A stretch of DNA of 6,837 nt from Verrucomicrobiaceae bacterium (GTDB taxonomy: Bacteria > Verrucomicrobiota > Verrucomicrobiae > Verrucomicrobiales > Akkermansiaceae), in assembly GCA_947372405.1 (NCBI GenBank), contig CANBTO010000273.1, forward strand, positions 1-6,837, in the 5' to 3' direction. The notes beneath the pieces are model-generated. The model saw only the letters and a list, made by a program, of their open reading frames with translations. It had not been told where the DNA came from and made no database searches. Numbering within the stretch: the first letter of the stretch is position 1; every line of letters begins with the position of its first letter. Below are positions 1 through 4,942 of this stretch, one piece after another. The translations under genes were made by a program, and so were the position numbers.

Positions 1-1193
1 AGGCTCTGGTTGGGTCGCAACTCGAAGGATAAATCCTTCGCTAGAATTTTACTCCGGTCCGGGGTGAGCACGGTGAGCTTGTCAAGCCTCACCATGGTGC
101 TGGTTTCATCCAGTTGGTTTTTGCTTTCGCGGGCGCTGCGTTCCTCTTCGGCATCGAAATCAGCGAGGTCGTCCCACAGGATCCCGAGACGCTGAATGCC
201 TGCCAGATAAGCGCTGAGGCCTTCGAAGTTGTCAGCGATGATCGATACCGCGCCGAGCACTTGTGCGAACGCGACGAGTGTTTGACTCACCACCCCGAAC
301 GGCATCCTACCGCTCATGAACATGGGTGCCACGATCAGGATCGGCACGATCAGCGCGACGGAATTGTAGCTGTTGCGGAAAAAGCCCAGGTTGCGGTTCC
401 ACAAGATGATGCTGCGCATGTTGGCAACCACCGAACCGAGGCGGTTGACAAGATCGAGGTGTTCGCGTTTTTCACCGCGATAGAAAGCGATCGACTCGGC
501 ATTGTCGCGGACGCGTACCAGGCCGTATCGGAAGTCGGCCTCTTTTTGATACTTGTCATAGTGCAGGCCGACCAGCCTACGGGCGATAACGAAGCACATG
601 AAGGTGCCGACTGCCGCGTAGACCAGGGCGACACCCACGAGCAGGTTGGAAATGCTCCACAACACGCCGAGGAATCCCACCAGGGTCATGACCGAATTGA
701 TCCCGATAAGCGCGTAACTGAGAGAATCGAGAGTGAAGTTGCGCACGTCCTCACTGATGCGTTGATCCGGGTTGTCAATGCTCTCGGAACCTCGCAAGCG
801 GTAATAGGCGCGGTTGTTGAAGTAGCGTTTGATCAGATGTTGTGCCATCCATTCGCGCCACAGCAATGCGAGCGTTTGCTGTGCCAGACGAGAGTAAACA
901 TTGAGCAGGATGGCGAAAACAAAGGTGCCGCCGTACCAACACAGCGCCATCCAAAAGGCATGGGAATCCTTCCTCTCGATGGCCGTGAAAAGATCGCGAC
1001 CCACATAACTGGTTATCACCGTGATGCCGACGTAAGCGACCGATAGCGCGAGCAACAGAATCAACAGGCCATTCGCTTTGCTTTTTCGTTCCGAGCGGAA
1101 GAACGCCTTGGTGATTAGCCAGAGTTGACGTGCCGTTTTGCCCAGTTTCTCCTTGGCGATGAAGGTGAGAGGGGTGTTTGTGGATTGGCTCAT
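1..1193 (-). CDS. SbmA/BacA/YddA-type ABC transporter, fused permease-ATPase (partial, 3' end outside window)
   Basis: This is a membrane transporter half whose relatives (COG4178, ABC_membrane_2/SbmA_BacA) move peptides, cobalamin or fatty acyl compounds; the substrate here cannot be told. The frame is open from ATG 1193 to the left edge, giving 397 residues. Hydrophobic segments lie near residues 42-63, 79-99, 158-180, 184-205, 275-293 and 300-320. Family signatures seen are WREWM (112-116), NPDQRISEDVRNFT (141-154) and the loop around ADFRYGLVRVRDNAE (219-233). The sequence ends at about residue 397, just as the nucleotide-binding domain begins (VRLDKLTVLTPDRSKIL, from 368), so Walker A, the signature motif and Walker B lie outside the window. 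No clear Shine-Dalgarno precedes the start. An in-frame ATG at 1220 would add nine residues. Family call firm; precise role unknown. Confidence 0.88.
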   Translation of the reverse strand, partial: MSQSTNTPLTFIAKEKLGKTARQLWLITKAFFRSERKSKANGLLILLLALSVAYVGITVITSYVGRDLFTAIERKDSHAFWMALCWYGGTFVFAILLNVYSRLAQQTLALLWREWMAQHLIKRYFNNRAYYRLRGSESIDNPDQRISEDVRNFTLDSLSYALIGINSVMTLVGFLGVLWSISNLLVGVALVYAAVGTFMCFVIARRLVGLHYDKYQKEADFRYGLVRVRDNAESIAFYRGEKREHLDLVNRLGSVVANMRSIILWNRNLGFFRNSYNSVALIVPILIVAPMFMSGRMPFGVVSQTLVAFAQVLGAVSIIADNFEGLSAYLAGIQRLGILWDDLADFDAEEERSARESKNQLDETSTMVRLDKLTVLTPDRSKILAKDLSFELRPNQS

Positions 1194-1360
1194 AACCGGA
1201 TTATCACCCGCCGGTGTCATTAACGTTGATGCGAACCCTTTCCGAATGGTTCATGATCTTATTTTAGTAGTTGGCATTTCACTGCTTCAGCGCAACATCA
1301 GATCAGATACACAGCTCCTGACGGTTGAACTATAAGACATTATGGCGACATCAGGCTTGT

Positions 1361-1384
1361 TTCAATAGGGTGTAACCCTACTGG
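1361..1384 (-). repeat. Solo copy of the RAYT-associated repeat core
   Basis: Read on the minus strand this matches the core shared with the two repeats around the RAYT remnant: GTAGGGTTNNNCCCYATTG. It agrees with the copy at 4647-4667 at 18 of 21 positions. Two of the three differences fall in the loop of the central hairpin, and the third changes a stem-edge base. Within this copy TAGGGT and ACCCTA (1366-1380) pair perfectly around a three-base loop. The outer arms that flank the other copies are not clearly present, so it may be an old or partial copy. Confidence 0.6.
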
Positions 1385-1490
1385 AGATCCGCCGGATCCA
1401 CTCGGACAACCCGGCTGCCGGGTAGCTTCAATTTCCGCAAGAACGGATGGTAGTGCGGCAGGTCCGCACGATGCCCTATAAGCCCGGCTT
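1366..1490. repeat. Cluster of short perfect inverted repeats
   Basis: Several small stem-loops follow one another. TAGGGT/ACCCTA lies at 1366-1380 (loop GTA), GATCC/GGATC at 1386-1398 (loop GCC) and ACCCGG/CCGGGT at 1409-1423 (loop CTG). GTGCGG/CCGCAC lies at 1453-1469 (loop CAGGT), and AAGC/GCTT at 1480-1490 is weaker. None is followed by a run of T on either strand, so they do not look like simple terminators. They could be REP-type DNA, a structured leader, or decayed mobile sequence. The role is unknown. Confidence 0.5.
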
Positions 1491-1599
1491 CCGTCGGATT
1501 GATGATTGATTGGCAGACTGAACAAATTGGAAATGCGAGTCAAAACAAAGACGAACGAACCAAGCCAACGAGGACAAAAAAGTGGTGAAATTTTCCGTC

Positions 1600-1644
1600 A
1601 CCCGGAAATCCGCAGGTCTCCGGGTTCTTCACGCGCGGGAGACC
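1600..1644. other. Two overlapping, mutually exclusive hairpins downstream of the lipoprotein gene
   Basis: ACCCGGA (1600-1606) pairs with TCCGGGT (1619-1625), and GGTCTCC (1615-1621) pairs with GGAGACC (1638-1644). The two stems share bases 1619-1621 and so cannot form together. They lie about 80-125 bases past the stop of the minus-strand lipoprotein gene and could help end its transcript, but no T tract follows either stem. A rho-dependent or purely accidental origin is equally possible. Confidence 0.3.
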
Positions 1645-1724
1645 GATCTCCATGATGGGGAGAGCGAGTCATCGAGTTTGCGCAGTCGCTTTCCTCGATC
1701 TGAAACTACATCAACTCAGCCGTC

Positions 1725-2081
1725 TCAGCGTTCCCGTGTCTTCGCCCAACAGCCATGGCAGTGGCCGCAATACCAAAGGGAGTATCCGGCACCGGAGGTG
1801 GCACGCTTCCACTCCTGCTCGGACATCCGGGAAATCACCTTGGAGCTGCCGACATTCACATATTTTCCGGAAGAATCGACATACCGGATGTCGCGCTGGC
1901 CAAGGGAACTGGTGGGAACGGCAAGCGTGTCCACCGTATAGGCCGTGCCATTGCTTTTGGTGTCGCGGACCTTCCAGAACCTGGGTTGCGCCTTGGTGCA
2001 ACAGGAGGAAAACAGGAATGTCAGGACCGCCAGGATGGCGATGGACCGTAAAGGCAGTGAGATGACCGGGTTGATTTTCAT
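1725..2081 (-). CDS. Small probable lipoprotein of unknown function with a C-terminal CXXCH motif
   Basis: I do not recognise a named family. The chosen ATG (2081) gives 118 residues and places a basic and hydrophobic signal segment at residues 1-26 (hydrophobic core about 13-24). It is followed by FSSC at 24-27, a plausible lipobox with lipidation at Cys27. The middle (33-95) alternates charged and beta-prone residues, with YTVD at 48-51, YVDSSG at 67-72 and VISRMSEQEW at 82-91. This pattern recalls short envelope proteins common in Verrucomicrobia, an impression from memory. The tail contains CGHCH (105-109) plus Cys111, matching the c-type haem or metal-binding pattern. No good Shine-Dalgarno is seen. 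A longer reading from 2162 would put an improbable hydrophilic leader before the signal segment. The gene diverges from the ArsR operon. Membrane-anchored location is inferred. Confidence 0.6.
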   Translation of the reverse strand: MKINPVISLPLRSIAILAVLTFLFSSCCTKAQPRFWKVRDTKSNGTAYTVDTLAVPTSSLGQRDIRYVDSSGKYVNVGSSKVISRMSEQEWKRATSGAGYSLWYCGHCHGCWAKTRER

Positions 2082-2218
2082 AACGCGCCAATCTGGTGGG
2101 TGAAGTAGGGTGATTGGAAGAAAAAGAAATCCGATGCCTGCCCCTCTGTCTCCATTTGTCACGGAAAGGCGCTCACGGCACTACGGCGGCGACTCGGATG
2201 CACCCTCAAAACCTGTGC

Positions 2219-2248
2219 TTGACATGCAACCAATTGGTTGCATTTATT
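2219..2248 (+). promoter_or_regulatory. Promoter of the arsR-SRPBCC operon
   Basis: A consensus -35 box TTGACA occupies 2219-2224. The best -10 candidates are ATTTAT (2242-2247, 17-base spacer) or TTTATT (2243-2248, 18-base spacer); both are weak matches. Transcription would begin near 2253-2256, almost at the repressor ATG (2257), so the mRNA is probably leaderless or nearly so. The palindromic operator fills the spacer. Confidence 0.65.
2224..2243. promoter_or_regulatory. Perfect 20-bp palindromic operator, probable ArsR autoregulatory site
   Basis: Bases 2225-2242 read TGCAACCAATTGGTTGCA, identical on both strands, and the symmetry extends one base further each way. The site lies exactly between the -35 and -10 boxes, so a dimer bound there would block RNA polymerase. 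Winged-helix ArsR proteins paired with SRPBCC proteins commonly control themselves from such GCAACC/GGTTGC palindromes (from memory). Binding by the protein encoded just downstream is an inference. Confidence 0.75.
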
Positions 2249-2256
2249 GGCGCGAG

Positions 2257-2583
2257 ATGGATGCGGTATTCAAAGCCTTGGCGGACGAAAGCCGGCGCGC
2301 GTTGCTCGACCAGTTGCACAAAAACAACGGGCAAACGCTCGGCGAACTGTGCGCACACCTCGACATGACGCGGCAGGCTGTCACCAAGCATCTCCTGTTG
2401 CTGGAGGCGGCGAACCTCGTCGTCGTCGTCTGGCGCGGGCGCGAGAAGCTGCACTATCTCAATCCGGTGCCGATTCACGAGATCTCAGAGCGCTGGATTG
2501 GCAAATACGAACGCCATCGCCTCCAGGCCTTGAGCGATTTGAAAAAAGGTCTCGAAACCAACCAAACCAAAAAGAAAGGATGA
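2257..2583 (+). CDS. ArsR/SmtB-family winged-helix repressor (SRPBCC-linked type)
   Basis: This is a 108-residue DNA-binding repressor. Residues 1-16 (MDAVFKALADESRRAL) are the conserved first helix of the family. The helix-turn-helix is about 31-55, with recognition helix TRQAVTKHLLLLE, and the wing is about 58-70 (VVVWRGREKLHYLNP). The tail (73-98) has the helical WIGKYERHRLQAL stretch seen in SRPBCC-linked members. The metal-binding ELCVCD box of arsenic or zinc sensors is absent; only a lone Cys lies in GELCAHLD, so metal sensing is unlikely and the signal is unknown. The ATG at 2257 was chosen because upstream in-frame starts (2110 GTG, 2134) would put the promoter and operator inside the coding region and add residues without family resemblance. 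It lies four bases before the SRPBCC gene, its likely co-transcribed partner. Confidence 0.9.
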   Translation: MDAVFKALADESRRALLDQLHKNNGQTLGELCAHLDMTRQAVTKHLLLLEAANLVVVVWRGREKLHYLNPVPIHEISERWIGKYERHRLQALSDLKKGLETNQTKKKG

Positions 2584-2587
2584 CGTT

Positions 2588-3022
2588 ATGACAAAGCCAA
2601 AGTTAGTGTACACCAGCTATATCCGCACCACGCCGAAAGAAGTGTGGGCGGCCATCACGAAACCCGAATTCACCCGTCAATATTGGGGAAACATGACGAA
2701 TGTCTCCGATTGGAAGAAGGGCTCGAAATGGGAACACCACAATCCCGACAACGAAGTCTGGGTCACCGGCAAGGTCCTGGAAAGCACGCCACCCAAACGC
2801 CTCGTGCTGTCCTGGGCGGATCCGGACGATCTCAAGGACAAATCCCGCGTCACGTTTGAGCTCGAAGCGATGGAGGACATGACTTGCCTCACCGTGACTC
2901 ACGGAAGTTTCAAAGACGGCTCGACGATGGTGAAGAAAGTTTCCGGTGGGTGGCCACGCGTGCTGTCCAGCCTGAAAACCTTCCTGGAAACCGGCAAGGG
3001 GCTCAACATCTTCTGCAAATGA
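2588..3022 (+). CDS. SRPBCC/AHSA1 (START-like) domain protein
   Basis: A 144-residue single-domain protein of the SRPBCC fold (Aha1/CalC-like), which forms a deep hydrophobic pocket for a small ligand. Family landmarks are the opening strand and helix YTSYIRTTPKEVWAAITKPE (8-27), YWGNMTNVSDWKKGSKWEH (32-50), VTGKVLESTPPKRLVLSW (59-76), and the C-terminal helix GGWPRVLSSLKTFLETG (120-136). It starts four bases after the repressor stop. A good ribosome site, AAAGGA, ends at 2580, seven bases before the ATG. ArsR/SRPBCC pairs are widespread, but the ligand is usually unknown; here the protein is probably cytoplasmic. It probably rises when the upstream repressor is released. Confidence 0.9.
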   Translation: MTKPKLVYTSYIRTTPKEVWAAITKPEFTRQYWGNMTNVSDWKKGSKWEHHNPDNEVWVTGKVLESTPPKRLVLSWADPDDLKDKSRVTFELEAMEDMTCLTVTHGSFKDGSTMVKKVSGGWPRVLSSLKTFLETGKGLNIFCK

Positions 3023-3076
3023 ATGAGTGGTGTTTCTGAATCAATCCATCTGAATACCACAACCAAGCCCTGCTCA

Positions 3077-3103
3077 GGCGGATGCGCATACAGCGCATCC
3101 GCC
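3077..3103. terminator. Strong stem-loop between convergent genes, likely transcription end
   Basis: GGCGGATGCGC (3077-3087) and GCGCATCCGCC (3093-3103) form a perfect 11-bp GC-rich stem with a five-base ATACA loop. It begins 55 bases after the SRPBCC stop and about 115 bases beyond the stop of the convergent reductase gene, so it could serve both strands. No T run follows on either side. It is therefore not a textbook intrinsic terminator and might instead protect mRNA ends or be a REP-like palindrome. Confidence 0.5.
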
Positions 3104-3219
3104 ATGAATCAACCTCAGAACCGGTGATGTTGCCGCACAGCCACTGTCGGGACTGCCCCCTTCGATGTCAGGCGTAGTCGTTCATGCTGGTATTCTGATA
3201 GATCCGGCCAGCGCCATCC

Positions 3220-4329
3220 CTATTTCGGCCTTGGCGTATCCAGGTCGTCCCCGGGTGTCCGCCTCCCCCGTCGCATCTCCCTCACGGCTTCCATCAGCGT
3301 TGTGGTGGCGTTCTTCGCCTCCTGCATGAACGCCGTGTCACGATCCAGCGCGTCGTGACTGGTGGCATAAGGCTCGTAGTAACCGATGTATCGATCGAAC
3401 TCGGCGGTCGCTCCGGCGGAGACCAAGCCCATGGCAGTCAGCCAGTCGTGAAGCATGTGGCGCAGGGCGTCCGCCCCTTCAGTGTCACCGTGGACGATTG
3501 ACGCGAAAATGCGTCCGGCGAGATGCTTCGGATAGGGCCAACCCGCCAACTCCAGCGCCTTGGCCTTGGCGGGATCCTTGCCATCCGACGTCGTGGGATC
3601 CGGGTTGCCGCCATCGGCACACACCAACCGGTCCATCATCAATTTCAACCCGCTGGGTGCCTGATTCCAATGCACCGGGGTGACAATCATCACGCCGTGC
3701 GCCGCCACCCACCGGGGATAGATTTCGTGCATCCAATCGTGCATCCAATCGTGCACCTGGCCGAGCGCATGGTTCGGATAACAGGAACACGGCCAGTGAC
3801 ACAGTGGCATCGCCGTGGAGACACACCCCTTGCACGGAAAAATCTTCCGTCCGTATTCGGAGCTCAAATGACTCAGATCCAGAAAGTCCGTCGTGAAATC
3901 TCCCGCCTTCTCGATTTGCTCGCAGACGGCGGTCGCGATCCGAAAGGTCTTGGACATTTCACTGGGACACGTCTCGTCCGTGCGAGGTGAGGCACAGATC
4001 ACCAAAATCCGCGGTTGCTCTTCGTCACTGTTCTGGAGCCTCTCCGCCTTGCGAATGTTCTCCCGGGTCTGCAACCATTCCACGGACAGCTCCTGCGCCG
4101 GGTCCGCGAATTCCGGGCCGGCGCTTCGGGTCCGCGCGCTCTTGCGACCATCCTGATAGGCCTCCCAGGCGATTTCTGTCAGGTGTTCGATTTCCGCCGC
4201 CGCCCCGTTGAACGCGGGATCGTAAAACTGCATTTGATAGCGCTTGCCGAATTCCTCCCGCGAAAGCCGGGTGGAACCCTGCCCGGTACGCACGGATGAC
4301 GCGGCGGCGTTTGGGCTGTTGTGGTTCAT
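3220..4329 (-). CDS. Flavodoxin-fold NAD(P)H-dependent FMN reductase-like protein with cysteine cluster
   Basis: A 369-residue cytoplasmic protein; no signal peptide is seen. Residues 106-117 (PRILVICASPRT) form the first strand and phosphate loop of the NADPH-dependent FMN reductase/flavodoxin fold. VTPVHWNQAPSGLKLMMDRL (216-235) is the typical flavin-contact region, and YPKHLAGRIFASIVHGD (266-282) a later core strand. Between them, residues 166-183 hold CKGC, then Cys177, Cys181 and Cys183, in a conserved-looking block (FPCKGCVSTAMPLCHWPCSCYP). Such clusters bind iron-sulfur in some flavoproteins, but binding here is unproven. The N-terminal extension (about 21-105, with FYDPAFN and LSVEWLQTRE) resembles that of other members I recall, so it is probably genuine. 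The substrate is unknown. The start lacks a clear Shine-Dalgarno. A four-residue duplication, HDWMHDWM, lies at 193-200. Confidence 0.85.
   Translation of the reverse strand: MNHNSPNAAASSVRTGQGSTRLSREEFGKRYQMQFYDPAFNGAAAEIEHLTEIAWEAYQDGRKSARTRSAGPEFADPAQELSVEWLQTRENIRKAERLQNSDEEQPRILVICASPRTDETCPSEMSKTFRIATAVCEQIEKAGDFTTDFLDLSHLSSEYGRKIFPCKGCVSTAMPLCHWPCSCYPNHALGQVHDWMHDWMHEIYPRWVAAHGVMIVTPVHWNQAPSGLKLMMDRLVCADGGNPDPTTSDGKDPAKAKALELAGWPYPKHLAGRIFASIVHGDTEGADALRHMLHDWLTAMGLVSAGATAEFDRYIGYYEPYATSHDALDRDTAFMQEAKNATTTLMEAVREMRRGRRTPGDDLDTPRPK
3725..3755. repeat. In-frame 12-bp tandem duplication inside the reductase gene
   Basis: The unit TCGTGCATCCAA occurs twice in a row, followed by a seven-base start of a third copy. 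It is a multiple of three and adds four residues (HDWM) without breaking the frame. The duplicated residues lie just after the cysteine cluster. Perfect identity between copies suggests a recent slippage event. Confidence 0.85.
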
Positions 4330-4400
4330 CGATGGATGGGTTGACGCTGTTTTTCGACAGTTTGATGCCGCTAGTGGTCCTTGGGTTTACCACGCCAATG

Positions 4401-4418
4401 CGATGCAAAAACGCATCG
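4401..4418. other. Hairpin between the small membrane gene and the reductase gene
   Basis: CGATGC (4401-4406) pairs with GCATCG (4413-4418) around an A-rich six-base loop. It lies about 45 bases past the stop of the small membrane-protein gene and about 70 bases before the reductase ATG on the minus strand. It may separate the two transcripts or be part of the reductase leader; there is no following T run to decide. Confidence 0.3.
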
Positions 4419-4460
4419 TTTGTGCCGGGTCTTCAGTCCTCCACTTTGATCGCTTGCCGT

Positions 4461-4616
4461 TCAGGATTTCCCACGGAAACCTCCCAAGAAATAGACGATG
4501 AGGCAGATCACGAGAACCAGGCCAAAGCCTCCTCCTCCGATTGCGGGGCCACCGAAGTAAAAGCCGCCACCGCCGAACAAAAGAAGAAGTACAAGTATAA
4601 GTAACAGGGGATTCAT
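4461..4616 (-). CDS. Small glycine-rich two-helix membrane protein, DUF3309-like
   Basis: A 51-residue protein starting MNPLLLILVLLLLF. A hydrophobic helix spans residues 3-14, a Gly-rich linker 15-31 (GGGG, FYFGGP, GGGG) and a second helix about 32-45 (GLVLVICLIVYFLG), ending in the basic tail FRGKS. The two-helix, Gly-rich layout and length match DUF3309-type small membrane proteins, whose function is unknown. The coding sense is supported by the clean start-to-stop hydrophobic protein and a stop immediately after the basic tail. Only a weak AGG lies eight bases before the ATG. It lies next to the inverted repeat at 4637-4677, which occupies its probable promoter or leader region. Confidence 0.75.
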   Translation of the reverse strand: MNPLLLILVLLLLFGGGGFYFGGPAIGGGGFGLVLVICLIVYFLGGFRGKS

Positions 4617-4636
4617 GTGTAGAACCTAGCGCTTTG

Positions 4637-4677
4637 CCGGAATCGCTTCAATGGGGTCGAACCCTACCTGCGGATTC
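4637..4677 (-). repeat. Left inverted copy of the RAYT-associated repeat
   Basis: The copy has CCGGAAT at 4637-4643, CAATGGGG at 4649-4656 and AACCCTAC at 4660-4667. Its own arms also pair: GAATCGC (4640-4646) with GCGGATTC (4670-4677, one bulged C), enclosing the inner stem GGGT/ACCC around CGA. A nested imperfect hairpin of this sort is typical of REP elements. Confidence 0.65.
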
Positions 4678-4752
4678 AGTCTCACGCCGGTTGCCACGCG
4701 CCATCACGTGGTAACAGGCACCGGGATATTCGAGTCGCAAACTCCGTGGCAT
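4648..4752 (-). pseudogene. Amino-terminal remnant of a REP-associated tyrosine transposase (Y1_Tnp/RAYT)
   Basis: Starting at ATG 4752, the first 23 codons read MPRSLRLEYPGACYHV followed by MARGNRR. This is the highly conserved opening strand of IS200-like/RAYT single-strand transposases. After GNRR (ending 4684) similarity stops, and eleven unrelated codons, translated from the adjacent repeat, lead to a stop at 4648-4650. The HUH metal motif and catalytic tyrosine, found further along in full proteins of roughly 150-330 residues, are missing, so it cannot be active. The frame is open upstream but carries no recognisable protein there. Confidence 0.85.
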
Positions 4753-4867
4753 GCCGGAAGGCTGGGAAAGAGGCTGGATTTTCCAAGATTTGCATCCTGA
4801 CATCATCTGCCTGACCCCGTTTCCCGGACTCCTCCGCGTGCGCATCGCTACATGCATGGCCACGCGG

Positions 4868-4906
4868 GAACCGGATGTAGGGTTTCTCCCCATTGCTCCA
4901 TTCCGG
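4868..4906 (+). repeat. Right inverted copy of the RAYT-associated repeat
   Basis: GTAGGGTTTCTCCCCATTG (4877-4895) matches the reverse complement of the left copy except for the three variable bases. ATTCCGG (4900-4906) matches its outer arm. Locally CCGGA (4871-4875) can pair with TCCGG (4902-4906) around the core, preserving a hairpin shape. It ends 36 bases before the start of the acidic-protein gene and so may lie in that gene's promoter or leader. Confidence 0.65.
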
Positions 4907-4927
4907 GACATGCTTCATGTTTTGTTA

Positions 4928-4938
4928 GGGAAAGGTGA
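4928..4938 (+). promoter_or_regulatory. Ribosome binding site deciding the acidic-protein start
   Basis: GGGAAAGGTGA lies four bases before ATG 4943 and contains AAGG and GGTGA matches to the 16S tail complement. It is one of the clearest Shine-Dalgarno sequences in the window and favours this ATG over the in-frame ATG at 4751. A small palindrome, ACATG/CATGT with loop CTT (4908-4920), sits just upstream. Confidence 0.65.
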
Positions 4939-4942
4939 ACGA

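Larger units (their letters stand above)
1194..1724. other. Non-coding, hairpin-rich intergenic region between two minus-strand genes
   Basis: No convincing gene is seen in these 531 bases. The only ORF of note, 67 codons on the minus strand at 1340-1543, has an unlikely composition and runs through several perfect hairpins. The stretch holds a solo copy of the RAYT-linked repeat (1361-1384), a run of short stem-loops (1366-1490) and two overlapping hairpins (1600-1644). On the minus strand a possible -10 box TAAAAT (1266-1261) lies about 70 bases before the ABC transporter start, with only a poor -35 box. A second candidate pair, TTGAAA (1365-1360) and CATAAT (1344-1339), has a short 15-base spacer. 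Neither promoter is secure. Confidence 0.5.
4637..4906 (-). mobile_element. Internally deleted RAYT/REP unit bounded by imperfect inverted repeats
   Basis: A 270-bp segment has about 40-bp imperfect inverted ends (4637-4677 and 4868-4906). Read inward, both ends share CCGGAAT, a four- or five-base gap, CAATGGGG, three variable bases, AACCCTAC, and then a CGG-containing tail. Between them lie only the start of a RAYT transposase gene and its upstream leader. The transposase reading frame passes straight into the left repeat after 23 codons, which points to an internal deletion. RAYT genes are known to be flanked by REP palindromes. That this segment is such a unit reduced to a non-autonomous relic is inference. 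Confidence 0.6.

Noticed and set aside
114..1046. 310-codon plus-strand ORF antisense to the ABC transporter
   Set aside because: It has an unnatural composition rich in His, Asp and Gln and no recognisable domain. The minus frame gives a clear transporter with ordered membrane segments.
1340..1543. 67-codon minus-strand ORF
   Set aside because: It runs through several perfect hairpins and the repeat core, has no recognisable motif and no convincing ribosome site.
1755..2051. 98-codon plus-strand ORF over the lipoprotein gene
   Set aside because: The minus frame has a signal segment with lipobox and ordered composition. The plus frame is Gly/Arg-rich with no motif.
2110..2256. Upstream extension of the ArsR gene from GTG 2110
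   Set aside because: It would place the consensus -35 box and the perfect operator inside the coding region and adds 49 residues unlike the family.
4647..4670. Possible tRNA T-arm (GGGTTCGACCCC on the minus strand)
   Set aside because: The stem and loop lengths do not fit a T-arm, there is no acceptor, anticodon or D-arm nearby, and the sequence recurs as a repeat.
4751..4942. Upstream extension of the acidic protein from ATG 4751
   Set aside because: This part overlaps the RAYT leader and right inverted repeat, and a strong ribosome site precedes ATG 4943 instead.
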